From contig DATJGF010000229.1 of the NCBI GenBank assembly GCA_035495315.1, positions 62,001 to 126,000 on the forward strand: a DNA stretch of 64,000 bases, in the 5' to 3' direction. Below are positions 17,986 through 27,437 of the stretch, one piece after another (within the stretch, counting starts at the first letter, position 1; every line of letters begins with the position of its first letter). Source of the stretch: DATJGF01 sp035495315 (lineage in GTDB: Bacteria > Verrucomicrobiota > Verrucomicrobiia > Limisphaerales > UBA8199). The notes below the pieces were generated by a model. It was not told the origin of the DNA. It did not search any database and saw only the letters and a list, made by a program, of their open reading frames with translations. The position numbers were made by a program, and so were the translations under genes.

Positions 17986-19777
17986 GGTGCTCTCCTTCTC
18001 GCTCGCTGCCGTCGCCGAACCGGCAGGCCTGCAATTGAAACATCGTGTGATAACGTCCACCGAGCGCCATCAATTCTTCGTGCGTTCCAAGCTCGACAAC
18101 CTTTCCATGCTCGAGCACACAAATTCGGTCCGCATGCCGCACGGTTGAAAAACGATGAGAAATGAGGATTGTCGTCGTTTGCCGCGTCGCTTCGAGAATA
18201 CGGTTGAAGATTTCAGCTTCGCCTCGGACATCGAGTTGGGCCGTTGGTTCGTCGAGCAACACGACACCCGCGCCGAGTTTTACCGCGCACAGTGCCCGCG
18301 CCAACGCTATCCGTTGCCACTGGCCTCCGGACAAATCAGTTCCCTCCTCGTAGCCTTTGGCCAACGGTGTGTCGAGCTTCGCCAAGTTTGAGGCGCCTGC
18401 TTGGGTCAATGCGGCTTGGATCACCTCATCCGGAGCTCCCGCCGGGGCAACGTTGTCCCGCAAGGGCAGTTCGAACCGGATAAAATCCTGGAACACAGCG
18501 GTGAGCCGGCGTCGCCAGCCCTCGATTTCCAATTCGCGCAAATCGACGCCGTCAATTTCGATCGCTCCGTCCTGGGGATCGTACAGCCGGCACAACAGCT
18601 TCGCCAGCGTTGTTTTCCCCGCGCCGTTCTGGCCCACGATGGCCAACGACGATCCCGCAGGAATAGTCAGGTCAAAACCGTCCAGCACCGGTTTAGTCGC
18701 GTTCGGATAACAAAACCGGAGTTGTCGAAAACGCACTTCTCGAGCGGGCATCCCGGCTGCGGAGCGACTACCCGGACGCAAAGCTCCTGCTGGTTTCATC
18801 CAATCCTCCAACCTCAGGACCGCCCCAGCCGGAGCCGACGCGCCGTCCAAGGCCCAGGATAATCCCCCGAAAGCTATCATGCTGGTGCCGACCGCGGCGC
18901 TGGCAAAGGTAACTAGCTTGGCCAACTCGAGTTTACCGGACGTCGCGGTCATCGCCAGGCTCGCGAATACGAGCACGTTTGCGCCCAGCACCAGCAGCAA
19001 ACTCCAAATTACCGGCCGTTCACGCAGACGCGTCGCCTTCCATTGCAGCTCGTAGAGCAGCCGCTTGCGACTCGTGAAACGCTCGATCGTCCAATCGGCC
19101 AGGCCAAATAGACGGAGCTCTTTCGCGGCGGGCGGATCCACCGCCAGGCGGTAAGCATAATCGGCATGACGCTCCGCGGCCCGCACCTCTTCGGTATTGC
19201 GGTCGCGCCACACCGCGCTTTCGCGCAATAGCCAGTGCGTCGCGAGCCACGCACCCGCAAGCACCAGCGGCGCCCACCAAGCGTAAGCGGCCAGCACGAC
19301 AGCTGAGGCCAGCCCTCCCACCATTTCCACCAGGCCGGACGCGATAAAACCCATCGCTATGTTCAACGGAGGTCCGCTGATGCCGAGATCGAAATCCCGC
19401 GCCATCGTCAGGTCGGTCGTTAATCGCGGGTCTTCCAAATGTCCCATGCCTGGCGGGCGCACGCACGCTGTCGTTAGCTGGTCATATAGCCACGACGCCG
19501 TGCGGCTGCCCAGATTGCTGCTGACAACCTGATGCAACGGAGTCAGCACTTGCAAAAGCACAAACACGGCGCCGACCAACGCCAGTGGTCCAGCCAAGGG
19601 CTTACCATGCTGGACTGCCCCCACCAGCACGCCCATCGCGATCGCAAATATTGCCGGCAGCAAACCCCGCAAAATAAGCACCGTCCACCAGGCAGACGCC
19701 AATCCGCGATCGGCGTGTGCTAGCACGCCGAAAAATTTCCATGCGTTGCTGTTGGTTAGCTTCCGAAGCATGGGCAT
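17978..19777 (-). CDS. ABC exporter half-transporter
   Basis: 599 residues, with a six-segment membrane domain followed by an ATPase domain with Walker A GQNGAGKTT, Q-loop FQDFIRFELP, signature LSGGQWQRIALARAL, Walker B VVLLDEPTAQLD and LISHRFSTV. It probably pairs with the downstream half-transporter to form a heterodimeric exporter for lipids, peptides or drugs. Several residues around the Q-loop (FQDF) are shared between the two, pointing to an origin by duplication. No maturation or precursor peptide gene is visible next to them, so a bacteriocin role is not supported. Confidence 0.88.
   Translation of the reverse strand: MPMLRKLTNSNAWKFFGVLAHADRGLASAWWTVLILRGLLPAIFAIAMGVLVGAVQHGKPLAGPLALVGAVFVLLQVLTPLHQVVSSNLGSRTASWLYDQLTTACVRPPGMGHLEDPRLTTDLTMARDFDLGISGPPLNIAMGFIASGLVEMVGGLASAVVLAAYAWWAPLVLAGAWLATHWLLRESAVWRDRNTEEVRAAERHADYAYRLAVDPPAAKELRLFGLADWTIERFTSRKRLLYELQWKATRLRERPVIWSLLLVLGANVLVFASLAMTATSGKLELAKLVTFASAAVGTSMIAFGGLSWALDGASAPAGAVLRLEDWMKPAGALRPGSRSAAGMPAREVRFRQLRFCYPNATKPVLDGFDLTIPAGSSLAIVGQNGAGKTTLAKLLCRLYDPQDGAIEIDGVDLRELEIEGWRRRLTAVFQDFIRFELPLRDNVAPAGAPDEVIQAALTQAGASNLAKLDTPLAKGYEEGTDLSGGQWQRIALARALCAVKLGAGVVLLDEPTAQLDVRGEAEIFNRILEATRQTTTILISHRFSTVRHADRICVLEHGKVVELGTHEELMALGGRYHTMFQLQACRFGDGSEREGEHLD
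17986..17999 (-). promoter_or_regulatory. ribosome-binding site deciding a TTG start
   Basis: On the minus strand AAGGAGAG lies four bases before TTG at 17985. This strong site inside the end of the upstream ABC gene is why the TTG is preferred over the ATG at 18060. Confidence 0.6.
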
Positions 19778-20186
19778 TTTTCCGGCCTAGCAGCGGACGG
19801 ACAGGTTTTCCAAACAGTCCTTATTCATCGGAGAGTTTAACCTAATGCGATCCGCATCGCGCGGGCAAGACCTTTTGGATGGGCAGAGATGTGATCGGCA
19901 ATGCAGCCAGCAGGAAGCGTTCTTCGACATACAGGATTGTTTACTAAATCCTCATTCAACTCATCTAACAGGCGCTGGCTTTGGGATTGATAGCCTTTCG
20001 AATTCCGCCCTTCAGGCCTGACTCGGAGGGCGCGGGTTGTCCTGGGGCGTTTCTCAAGGCTCGGTTATTGCTGCCAAGCGTGGTGGCAGGCATTCTTCGT
20101 TTTTAATTCTTCATTCTGATGTTGAAAAGGCGGTGGCACTTTTCCCCATTCCGAGCAGCTCCGCCTAGGGTTTAATTTTGTCTGGG
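19778..20186. other. intergenic stretch without recognised gene
   Basis: About 400 bases between the divergent ABC and CYTH genes. No convincing reading frame, tRNA or repeat of the kinds found elsewhere was seen. It should hold the promoters of both flanking units, but no promoter matches consensus well enough to call. Confidence 0.6.
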
Positions 20187-20663
20187 ATGGCCCAACATTT
20201 GGAGATCGAGCGCAAGTTTCTGGTCAAAACCCTGCCGTCAGGCTGGAAACGGCGGCAGCATTCGAGAATTCTCCAGGGGTATTTGCCAAAATGTCGGACG
20301 GACCTGTCGATCCGTCTTCGTAAGCAAAATTCGAAACACATGCTCACCGTGAAAGCGGGTCGCGGCGCCAAGCGCATTGAAGAAGAAGTCGAGTTGGACA
20401 AACGCAGTTTCGAGGCGCTCTGGCCGTTGACGCTCGGGGCGCGCATTGCCAAGATCCGCTATAAAATCCCTCAGAATGGCGCGCTGATCGAGTTGGATAT
20501 TTACCAGGGAGCACACCGCGGCCTGGCAATCGCCGAGATCGAATTCGATTCTGAGCGTGCCGGCAAATCGTTCAAACCTCCGACTTGGCTGGGGCGCGAA
20601 CTGACTAACGATCGCCGATATACGAACGAAACTCTCGCTCGCGGCGAAAAGAAACCGGGTTAA
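20187..20663 (+). CDS. CYTH domain protein (inorganic triphosphatase-like)
   Basis: 158 residues from the ATG at 20187 (a TTG at 20178 adds three). It opens with LEIERKFLV, the ExExK motif that defines the CYTH family, and continues with alternating basic and acidic strands (SIRLRKQ, LTVKAG, EEEVEL, IRYKIP, ELDIYQG, IAEIEF) that line the triphosphate tunnel. Members hydrolyse tripolyphosphate or thiamine triphosphate, or cyclise ATP. The next gene, five bases on, is a CHAD protein; CYTH and CHAD are often linked or fused and tied to polyphosphate. Confidence 0.9.
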   Translation: MAQHLEIERKFLVKTLPSGWKRRQHSRILQGYLPKCRTDLSIRLRKQNSKHMLTVKAGRGAKRIEEEVELDKRSFEALWPLTLGARIAKIRYKIPQNGALIELDIYQGAHRGLAIAEIEFDSERAGKSFKPPTWLGRELTNDRRYTNETLARGEKKPG

Positions 20664-20668
20664 CGCAG

Positions 20669-21598
20669 ATGGCATCTCGATTTAAGCGTAAAGAGTCGGT
20701 CACAAAAGGTGTGCAGCGCATCGCGCAAGGGCGAATTAATTGCGCGCTGAATGAGATGCAGCCGAGCGACAAACTCGAGGCCGTGCACAGAGTGCGGATG
20801 GAGATCAAGAAACTGCGCGCCATTCTGCGCTTAATGCGCAAGGCTGCCGATGGTTCCTTCTATTCCCGCAATACTAATCTATTGCGGGAAGCGGCCAACT
20901 CGCTGAGTCATGTGCGTGACACGCATGTCACCCTAAAGGCCCTCAACGATCTAGTGGCGCATTTCAAAGGACAGCTCCCGCCGCGCCCTTTCAAACAAAT
21001 CAAGCAGAAGCTCCAGGAACGATGCGATCAAGCCACGAGCGACTTTGCCAGGAAATCATCCCTGAAAAAGGTCACGAGCAATCTGCGGAAAGTATCCCAG
21101 AACTTCCGCCAACTTCAGCTTGGCGCTACCGGCTGGCCGGCACTCTGTGCTGGTTTGACGTGGAGTTATAGTCGGGGGCGCTGCTGCAAGAACCGCTCCA
21201 TTAACGCGCCTGCTTCGGAATTGCTTCACGAATGGCGCAAGCGCGTGAAAGATCTCTGGTACCAGGTGCGCCTGCTACGTCCCCTGTGGCCGGAGCAGAT
21301 GTGTGCAATGGCCTCCGAGTTGAAGACGCTCAGCGACTTGCTTGGCGATGATCACGATTTGGTGATGCTGAAAGAGATCCTTGAGCAAATGCGACCGGAC
21401 GAGCAGGAATTCGAAGTCCTATGCGGTCTTATTACTCAACGCCAGCAGGAACTGCGCTCCGAGGCGGTTTTGTTGGGAGCAAGATTTTACTCTGAGAAGC
21501 CTGCAGTATTTGTGCAGCGGCTGGCCCGATATTGGACGATTTGGCGTAAAGGAAAAGGAAAGTTGAAGCGGAAGGTGCGAGCTTCCGTGACAACCTAG
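20669..21598 (+). CDS. CHAD domain protein
   Basis: 309 residues, rich in lysine, arginine and helices. HRVRMEIKKLRAILRLMR near residue 35 and LLHEWRKRVKDLWYQVRLL near 190 are the paired conserved histidine/basic helices of CHAD domains, with SDLLGDDHDLVML following. CHAD domains bind polyphosphate through this positive surface. The gene follows the CYTH gene by five bases and is probably co-transcribed, suggesting joint action on polyphosphate or on granules. Confidence 0.88.
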   Translation: MASRFKRKESVTKGVQRIAQGRINCALNEMQPSDKLEAVHRVRMEIKKLRAILRLMRKAADGSFYSRNTNLLREAANSLSHVRDTHVTLKALNDLVAHFKGQLPPRPFKQIKQKLQERCDQATSDFARKSSLKKVTSNLRKVSQNFRQLQLGATGWPALCAGLTWSYSRGRCCKNRSINAPASELLHEWRKRVKDLWYQVRLLRPLWPEQMCAMASELKTLSDLLGDDHDLVMLKEILEQMRPDEQEFEVLCGLITQRQQELRSEAVLLGARFYSEKPAVFVQRLARYWTIWRKGKGKLKRKVRASVTT

Positions 21599-21610
21599 AA
21601 CTGGCGTGAG

Positions 21611-21670
21611 CGCCGGGCGCGGCGCGTTGTCCGTTTTCGGGCCGGAAATTGTGAAGCGGCGCGCCCGGCG
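21611..21670. terminator. GC-rich hairpin between convergent genes
   Basis: CGCCGGGCGCG (21611-21621) pairs perfectly with CGCGCCCGGCG (21660-21670), with a 38-base loop. Placed between the ends of the CHAD and GH172 genes, it could terminate both, but there is no T-run, so it may instead be a palindromic repeat. Confidence 0.4.
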
Positions 21671-21692
21671 GTCGCACCTCCACCTGGAGAAC

Positions 21693-23654
21693 CTATCTCC
21701 GCAGGCAAATTACCTGAATTAAATCCAGTCCCAGTCCCGACGATTTTTCGTTCTTGCCGACGAGTTTGAACATTAAGTTGTTTCTGCCTTCTTTGAGCTC
21801 AAGTTCGCCGAGCAAGACCCGTCCACTCTTGCTGGCATTCTCCGCATAAAGGTCGACCGGCTCGGCGACTGGATTTTCATTTTGAAACAGCTGGACCTGG
21901 CCCTGCGCAGGACCTTTAACGGCCTCGATAAAGATAGCATAACGGCCATCGGCAGGGACTTCACAAACGGGAGACAGGAAATGCGGACCGAACCAATCCG
22001 AACCCTCGCTCGCGAGCGACAGATAGCGAACTTCTTCATTGTCGATTTTTTGCTTCTTCCGGGTGAGCGAAGCACGGTCGAACGACCAGGCATAGATGGG
22101 GGTCTGCCACCACGCCGGAAATATAACTTCCTGGGGATCGCGCGCGGCCCGGTCTTTCAGCGGGGGGAGCGAAATAGCGGGCTCAGGCGGGCTTTCGGAA
22201 TAAAAATAAGTCACGCTGCAATAGTCGGTCGGGATGTTGTTCTTTTCTCCCGAATGCTCGATCGTTTGGTGGAGACTCCGCCGATAAGAATACGCATCAC
22301 CAAGAAGAAATCGATACCCGCCCGTCCGGCCCAACGACTTGGCATAACCCAGGCACCCGCTCAACGGAAAGGAAAGCCGCTTCTCCCACCGATCCGGCAC
22401 GTCATACCAGCCACCATTGAAAAAGTCCTCGGAGCCCGTGCCATGGATAACCGTCTCGCCGTCAATGGTAGTTTCGTCGTCTCCCTCAAAGAATAATGTT
22501 TTTCCAGACTCGAGGCCTTGGGCCTGGAGGACGACGCCTACCAGGTGTCCACGACCCGTTAGATCGACGAAGGTGTAAGGCTGCCCCTCTTGGGTTGGAT
22601 TTTCACGCCGCCAGACCGCATATAATTTGCCTTCGTTGGTTGCCTGTGGGATCGAGGTGTGGAGAACCTCGGCTTTCAAGTCGACCGGAGCGGCGCGTTC
22701 CGAAACGATCGAAACCTTTACGCTTCGCTTAAACGGCATCGGCATATAACAGTAATTGGTACTGCCTGCCGTGCCGACCAGCAGCGATTGCATCGCCGGT
22801 GCGCCCCAGGCGTAGCCGAAGAAATCACCAAGCGGGCAGAGCACGGCAGGGGCCTCCCGGTCATACGAAATTTTGAGAACAAGATCGCGGCCCTTACCGG
22901 CGATTGCTTCAGCAGGATAAAAGCGCAAACCGACGATATGCCCGCCTGTTTGCGACTGGAATACAGGCTGTTCGGTGTTTGGAGTTAAATGCAGTGAAGC
23001 CGAAGTCGCTCCTATTTTGCTGCCTGGCTGCGCCGTGTAGCGGCTGATATCTGAGCCTGCGGTCCGAAACAATTCCTCCGCCGATCCCCGTGCTTCAACC
23101 GTCGCAGCCGACGGATTTGCACTGAATGACTCAATCGAGGTCTGCGGCGGGTAGATCGCATAATTGATCTGGTAAAACTGCACCTTCGGCGCGCGCATTC
23201 GGATGACGCACGATTTAGCGAAAGGAATCGGAACATAACAGTAATATCCCCCTGCCCCGAACCCCACCAATGGCCGAGGAAACATTGGGTTCTTACCCAG
23301 GAATAAATCCAGAAATTTCAGTTCAATGCGCGGCTTCGTCTCGCCATCGAACAAAAACTCCATCCAATCATCGCTCGGAGTAGGCGTCCAAATGCGATAA
23401 ATGATGCCCGGTCCTTTCAGATCCGCAATCACGAGGCCTTCAGCATCTTTTCGAACAAAAGAGTACTTCCCGGAAAAACCGTCGTCATTACCGCCGGTGC
23501 GGTCGTAACTGGAAACTGATCCAATTTTGACTGAGCTCTTAAGAACGGGAAGCTGATCCAATCGATAGAGCTGGTCGAAACCGAGCGATGCTTCGGTGGC
23601 CGAACTTGAAAGGACGAAACCGCCAGCAAAGATGAGCCAAGAGATGAGTTTCAT
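21693..23654 (-). CDS. DUF2961 / glycoside hydrolase family GH172 protein
   Basis: 653 residues with an N-terminal signal peptide (KLISWLIFAGGFVLSSSATEA). SSYDRTGGNDDGFSGKYSF near the mature start and GTGSEDFFNGGWYD near residue 400 are typical of DUF2961, now classed as GH172, whose characterised members act on fructofuranose or arabinofuranose linkages; the acidic residues in the second motif lie in the active-site region. A beta-sandwich-like tail follows after about 540. It is likely secreted for polysaccharide breakdown. It faces the MBL hydrolase gene divergently. Confidence 0.82.
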   Translation of the reverse strand: MKLISWLIFAGGFVLSSSATEASLGFDQLYRLDQLPVLKSSVKIGSVSSYDRTGGNDDGFSGKYSFVRKDAEGLVIADLKGPGIIYRIWTPTPSDDWMEFLFDGETKPRIELKFLDLFLGKNPMFPRPLVGFGAGGYYCYVPIPFAKSCVIRMRAPKVQFYQINYAIYPPQTSIESFSANPSAATVEARGSAEELFRTAGSDISRYTAQPGSKIGATSASLHLTPNTEQPVFQSQTGGHIVGLRFYPAEAIAGKGRDLVLKISYDREAPAVLCPLGDFFGYAWGAPAMQSLLVGTAGSTNYCYMPMPFKRSVKVSIVSERAAPVDLKAEVLHTSIPQATNEGKLYAVWRRENPTQEGQPYTFVDLTGRGHLVGVVLQAQGLESGKTLFFEGDDETTIDGETVIHGTGSEDFFNGGWYDVPDRWEKRLSFPLSGCLGYAKSLGRTGGYRFLLGDAYSYRRSLHQTIEHSGEKNNIPTDYCSVTYFYSESPPEPAISLPPLKDRAARDPQEVIFPAWWQTPIYAWSFDRASLTRKKQKIDNEEVRYLSLASEGSDWFGPHFLSPVCEVPADGRYAIFIEAVKGPAQGQVQLFQNENPVAEPVDLYAENASKSGRVLLGELELKEGRNNLMFKLVGKNEKSSGLGLDLIQVICLRR

Positions 23655-23797
23655 CGGCGGTTGTTTATCAGAAGCATAGCCTCCGGGCTACATGCGATTT
23701 ATTGGTCGCCCGTCCTCGATTTGCCATCCTTTCGAGAACGACCAGAAGCTCCGATTGGGATCTGGTCCGCAAGCAGGGGCGCAATTATAGTGTTCGT

Positions 23798-24448
23798 ATG
23801 ATCGTGCTTACCAACACCGGTGGCGTGGCGATGACGAATTGCTTCCTGATCGCCGATGAATCGGCCCAAAAAGCAGTCCTCTTTGATGCCCCGGACCATA
23901 CCACCGAATCGTTGCTCGATGAAGTCACCAAACGAGGATGGGACCTCATCGGTCTTTGGCTGACCCATGGCCATTTCGATCATTTCGCCGATCACGGGGT
24001 CGTCCGAAAGCGCTTTCCGGCTGCGCAGATTTTGATTCACAAGTTGGACGAGGCAAAGGTCCGTCAGCCTGATTTGCAGACGCGGATGTTCGGACTCCCC
24101 TTTGCTATTCCGCCGCTTAAAGCCGATGCGTATGTTGAGGACAACCAAAAGCTCCGAATTGGCAATCTGGATGTAGTAGTCATTTACACCCCTGGTCATG
24201 CGCCGGGACACGTCGCGTACCACTTTCCCAAAGACCAGGTCCTGGTCGGCGGTGATCTCATCATCGGCGGCTCGGTCGGCCGAACCGATTTACCCGATTC
24301 GGACCACGGTCAATTGGAAGCCTCGATCCGCCGCGTCATGACCTTGCCGGATGCCACACGCCTGCTCAGCGGCCATGGCGATGTAACCACTCTGGGTCAG
24401 GAACGAAAGCAAAATTGGTTTGTCCGCGAAGCATTGGGGCTGGATTAG
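23798..24448 (+). CDS. MBL-fold metallo-hydrolase
   Basis: 216 residues from the ATG at 23798; earlier in-frame codons back to 23702 look unlike the family. THGHFDHFAD gives the HxHxDH zinc motif; TPGHAPGHVAYHFP supplies the next histidine, GDLIIGGSVGRTDLPDSD the bridging aspartate, and LLSGHGDVTTLGQE the last histidine. This is the glyoxalase II-like/persulfide dioxygenase-like branch, which hydrolyses thioesters or similar small substrates. It stands alone between GH172 and the PSD1 gene. Confidence 0.88.
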   Translation: MIVLTNTGGVAMTNCFLIADESAQKAVLFDAPDHTTESLLDEVTKRGWDLIGLWLTHGHFDHFADHGVVRKRFPAAQILIHKLDEAKVRQPDLQTRMFGLPFAIPPLKADAYVEDNQKLRIGNLDVVVIYTPGHAPGHVAYHFPKDQVLVGGDLIIGGSVGRTDLPDSDHGQLEASIRRVMTLPDATRLLSGHGDVTTLGQERKQNWFVREALGLD

Positions 24449-24617
24449 CGCACAGGACTGCGCGACAGGGGCTTGCAGTGCGGCGCTACGGCCGCTTTCA
24501 ATTATCTGGTTCGTCCACCGCCAAGCTCAAAGTCCGTTTTATCTCTTGTACTCCCCCACCGAAAGATCTCTTGACCCATAAGCTGGGCCGAAGGAAATTA
24601 TTAGCTAGTCGCTCAAT

Positions 24618-27248
24618 ATGAACACCGCAAACAGGCGGAGCCGCTGGCACGGCCTTACGCTCAACGTGTGCTCCCGGCTGGGAGTGCGGTGTCTTGCCAT
24701 CTGGCTGCTATACCCTACCGTTTACGGCTGGGCTGCTGCCCAACCCGCGGAACACAAAGTCGACTTCAATCGCGATATCCGTCCGATTCTCAGCGAGAAC
24801 TGCTACAAATGCCACGGTCCGGATGATGGCGCCCGCAAAGCAAACCTTCGGTTTGATCAAAAAGGCGAAGCGCAAAAACCTGCGAAATCCGGCCGCATGC
24901 CAGTTGTCGTCGGCGCACCTGAAAAGAGCGAAATGATTGCCCGCATCACAGCAACCGATCCGGAGAAACACATGCCGCCGGTGCAATCGGGTAAGAAGCT
25001 AAAACCTAACCAGATCGATCTACTGCGGCGGTGGATAGCTGAGGGCGCGCCTTACGCGATGCATTGGGCTTATGTTAAGCCGGTGCGGCCTGAACTCCCT
25101 ACGGTGAATCAAGAGGACTGGCCACATAACCCAATCGATCGTTTTATTCTGGCGCGCCTCGAGAAAGAAGGATTGCCCCCCTCACCACCGGCAGAAAAGC
25201 ACCTGCTAATCCGCCGAGTCTCGCTGGACTTAACCGGCTTGCCACCGACACCGGCCGAGGTAGATCAATTTGTGAATGACACAAGCCCAACGGCGTACGA
25301 AGAGCTCGTGAACCGCCTACTGAGCAAGCCGACCTATGGCGAACACTGGGCACGGTTATGGCTCGACCTCGCCCGGTATGCTGATTCGGCCGGGTACGCT
25401 GACGATCCCTCCCGCACGATTTGGACGTACCGTGATTACGTTATCCGCTCATTTAATCAAAACACACCTTTCGACCGCTTCACGATCGAGCAAATTGCGG
25501 GAGATTTGTTGCCTGATGCCACACAAGAAAATCGCGTAGCGACGGCATTTCATCGCAATACGATGACCAATCACGAAGGCGGCACGGACGATGAGGAATT
25601 CCGCAATGCCGCCATTGTAGACCGAGTAAACACAACGATGGCGGTGTGGATGGCGACTTCGATGGCTTGCGCGCAGTGTCACCACCACAAATACGATCCC
25701 ATTTCTCAGGAAGAGTACTTCAGTTTCTTTGCCATCTTCAACAATTCCGAAGATGCTGATCGCGATGACGAATCCCCAGTATTGTCGTTCTTTACCGATG
25801 AGCAGAAGCAGCAACGCGCGGCCCTTGAGGCGACAATTGCCCCGCTGGAAAAGTTGTTCCGTACCCCGACGCCGGAGTCCACCGAGGAACAGCTTAAATG
25901 GGAACGGGCGTTTCCACTGCAAATCATCTGGCAAAACGCCGCTGGTTTGGTCCGCCACCCCCCGTATCTAGCGCAAGAACTGATCGAGTACAGTGCAATC
26001 CCTGAGGATGTCCTCGGGATTGTCGAGCTAACCGCTGATGAGAGAAACGAGACGCAACGAGCTACTCTTTCCGAATTCTATCGAGCCAATATTTTTCCTG
26101 GACTCAAATCAGAACGCGAAGCCTTCAGGGAAGCGAAGCGCCAACTCGCAGCTATCGAGCAGACCTCGGTTCCGATCATGCACGAACTTGAGGGCGACAA
26201 ACGGCGAAAAACCCACGTTCAGCTTAGGGGTAATTTCAAGGCTTTGGCCGAAGAAGTTAACCCCGGAGTCCCCGCGGTTTTTCCGCCATTGCCTGAAGGA
26301 GTGACGCCCGACCGGCTGGCTTTGGCGCAGTGGCTGGTCTCACCGGAAAACCCGCTCACCGCCAGGGTGGTTGCAAACCGTTTGTGGGAGCAAATTTTCG
26401 GAACGGGGATCGTTCGCACGGTGGAAGACTTCGGGTCGCAGGGAGATTTGCCCACTCACCCTGAATTGCTGGATTGGCTCGCAACTGAACTCGTCGCCCA
26501 AGGGTGGAATATTAAGGCTTTTCTGAAAGAACTCGTCACCTCAGCAACCTATTGCCAATCCTCCCGTGTCACGCCCGAATTGCAGGAGCGGGATCCGGCG
26601 AATCTGTTGCTGGCTCGCGGTCCGCGATACCGAATGTCGGCTGAGGAGGTGCGGGATCAGGCGCTTTTTGTCAGCGGATTGCTGAGCGAAAAGATGTTCG
26701 GTCCGCCCGTCCGTCCGCCGCAGCCCTCCCTCGGGCTCAGTGCGGCGTTCGGCAGTTCATTGGATTGGAAGACCAGCGAAGGCGAGGACCGTTATCGCCG
26801 CGCGCTTTATGTGGAGTGGCGCCGGACCAATCCTTACGCTTCATTGGCTACCTTTGATGCGCCGAACCGCGAGGTGTGCGCTCTGAAACGTCCGCGCAGC
26901 AACACGCCTCTTCAAGCGCTCGTGACCTTGAATGACCCCGTCTATGTCGAAGCCGCCCAAGGACTCGCCCGACGCATGGCTCAAACCGACGGACCGGTTC
27001 AGACAAAAATCACGTACGGCTTCGAACTCTGCATGGCACGACGGCCCCGCGAAAACGAATTGGAGCAGCTCGTCTCTTTGTACGACGCTGCCGAAGCAGA
27101 CTTTCAGGTCAACGAGGATAAAGCCATTAAACTTGCGACCGACCCGCTTGGGCCAGTACCCGAGGGGATGGATCTTGTCCCCCTCGCCGCCTGGACTGCC
27201 GTCGGCAATGTGCTGCTCAACCTGGACGAAACCTTGATGAGACCGTAG
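24618..27248 (+). CDS. PSD1 / DUF1549-DUF1553 protein with cytochrome c domain
   Basis: 876 residues. After a hydrophobic leader comes CYKCHG (C62-H66), a heme c attachment site in the planctomycete-type cytochrome c domain (PSC1 region), then DUF1549 with LARYADSAGYADDPSRTIW and CAQCHHHKYDPI (C351-H355, a second CxxCH), and finally DUF1553 with NRLWEQIFGTGIVRTVEDFG. These very large proteins are hallmarks of Planctomycetota and Verrucomicrobiota and are paired with DUF1501 proteins, as here 190 bases downstream. They are thought to be periplasmic redox enzymes in the breakdown of complex carbohydrates or sulfated compounds, but the reaction is unproven. Confidence 0.92.
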   Translation: MNTANRRSRWHGLTLNVCSRLGVRCLAIWLLYPTVYGWAAAQPAEHKVDFNRDIRPILSENCYKCHGPDDGARKANLRFDQKGEAQKPAKSGRMPVVVGAPEKSEMIARITATDPEKHMPPVQSGKKLKPNQIDLLRRWIAEGAPYAMHWAYVKPVRPELPTVNQEDWPHNPIDRFILARLEKEGLPPSPPAEKHLLIRRVSLDLTGLPPTPAEVDQFVNDTSPTAYEELVNRLLSKPTYGEHWARLWLDLARYADSAGYADDPSRTIWTYRDYVIRSFNQNTPFDRFTIEQIAGDLLPDATQENRVATAFHRNTMTNHEGGTDDEEFRNAAIVDRVNTTMAVWMATSMACAQCHHHKYDPISQEEYFSFFAIFNNSEDADRDDESPVLSFFTDEQKQQRAALEATIAPLEKLFRTPTPESTEEQLKWERAFPLQIIWQNAAGLVRHPPYLAQELIEYSAIPEDVLGIVELTADERNETQRATLSEFYRANIFPGLKSEREAFREAKRQLAAIEQTSVPIMHELEGDKRRKTHVQLRGNFKALAEEVNPGVPAVFPPLPEGVTPDRLALAQWLVSPENPLTARVVANRLWEQIFGTGIVRTVEDFGSQGDLPTHPELLDWLATELVAQGWNIKAFLKELVTSATYCQSSRVTPELQERDPANLLLARGPRYRMSAEEVRDQALFVSGLLSEKMFGPPVRPPQPSLGLSAAFGSSLDWKTSEGEDRYRRALYVEWRRTNPYASLATFDAPNREVCALKRPRSNTPLQALVTLNDPVYVEAAQGLARRMAQTDGPVQTKITYGFELCMARRPRENELEQLVSLYDAAEADFQVNEDKAIKLATDPLGPVPEGMDLVPLAAWTAVGNVLLNLDETLMRP

Positions 27249-27281
27249 CGCGAAGAAATGCGATTCATAGACCCCTTCATC

Positions 27282-27326
27282 GTAGCGCAGAGTTTCACTC
27301 TGCTGTATCGCAGACTTTCAGTCTGC
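27282..27326 (+). repeat. REP-like two-hairpin element, copy D
   Basis: First hairpin identical to copies A-C; second hairpin GCAGACT-TTC-AGTCTGC, with one pair flipped relative to copy A and still fully paired. It lies in the 190-base gap between the PSD1 and DUF1501 genes. Confidence 0.85.
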
Positions 27327-27437
27327 AGCCGGCGCAGCGGGCCAAAATTCTCAGCCCAAGCCCCACGGGCAACGTCTCCGGTCACCGGTATGGAGTCTTC
27401 TTCCATTGTCTGCTATAATTCACGGAGCTGAGTTCTT

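Noticed and set aside
16141..19777. bacteriocin export cluster
   Set aside because: No precursor peptide, modification enzyme or N-terminal peptidase domain is present near the two ABC genes.
21882..22496. 204-codon plus-strand frame opposite the GH172 gene
   Set aside because: Opposite strand of conserved DUF2961 motifs; no own signal.
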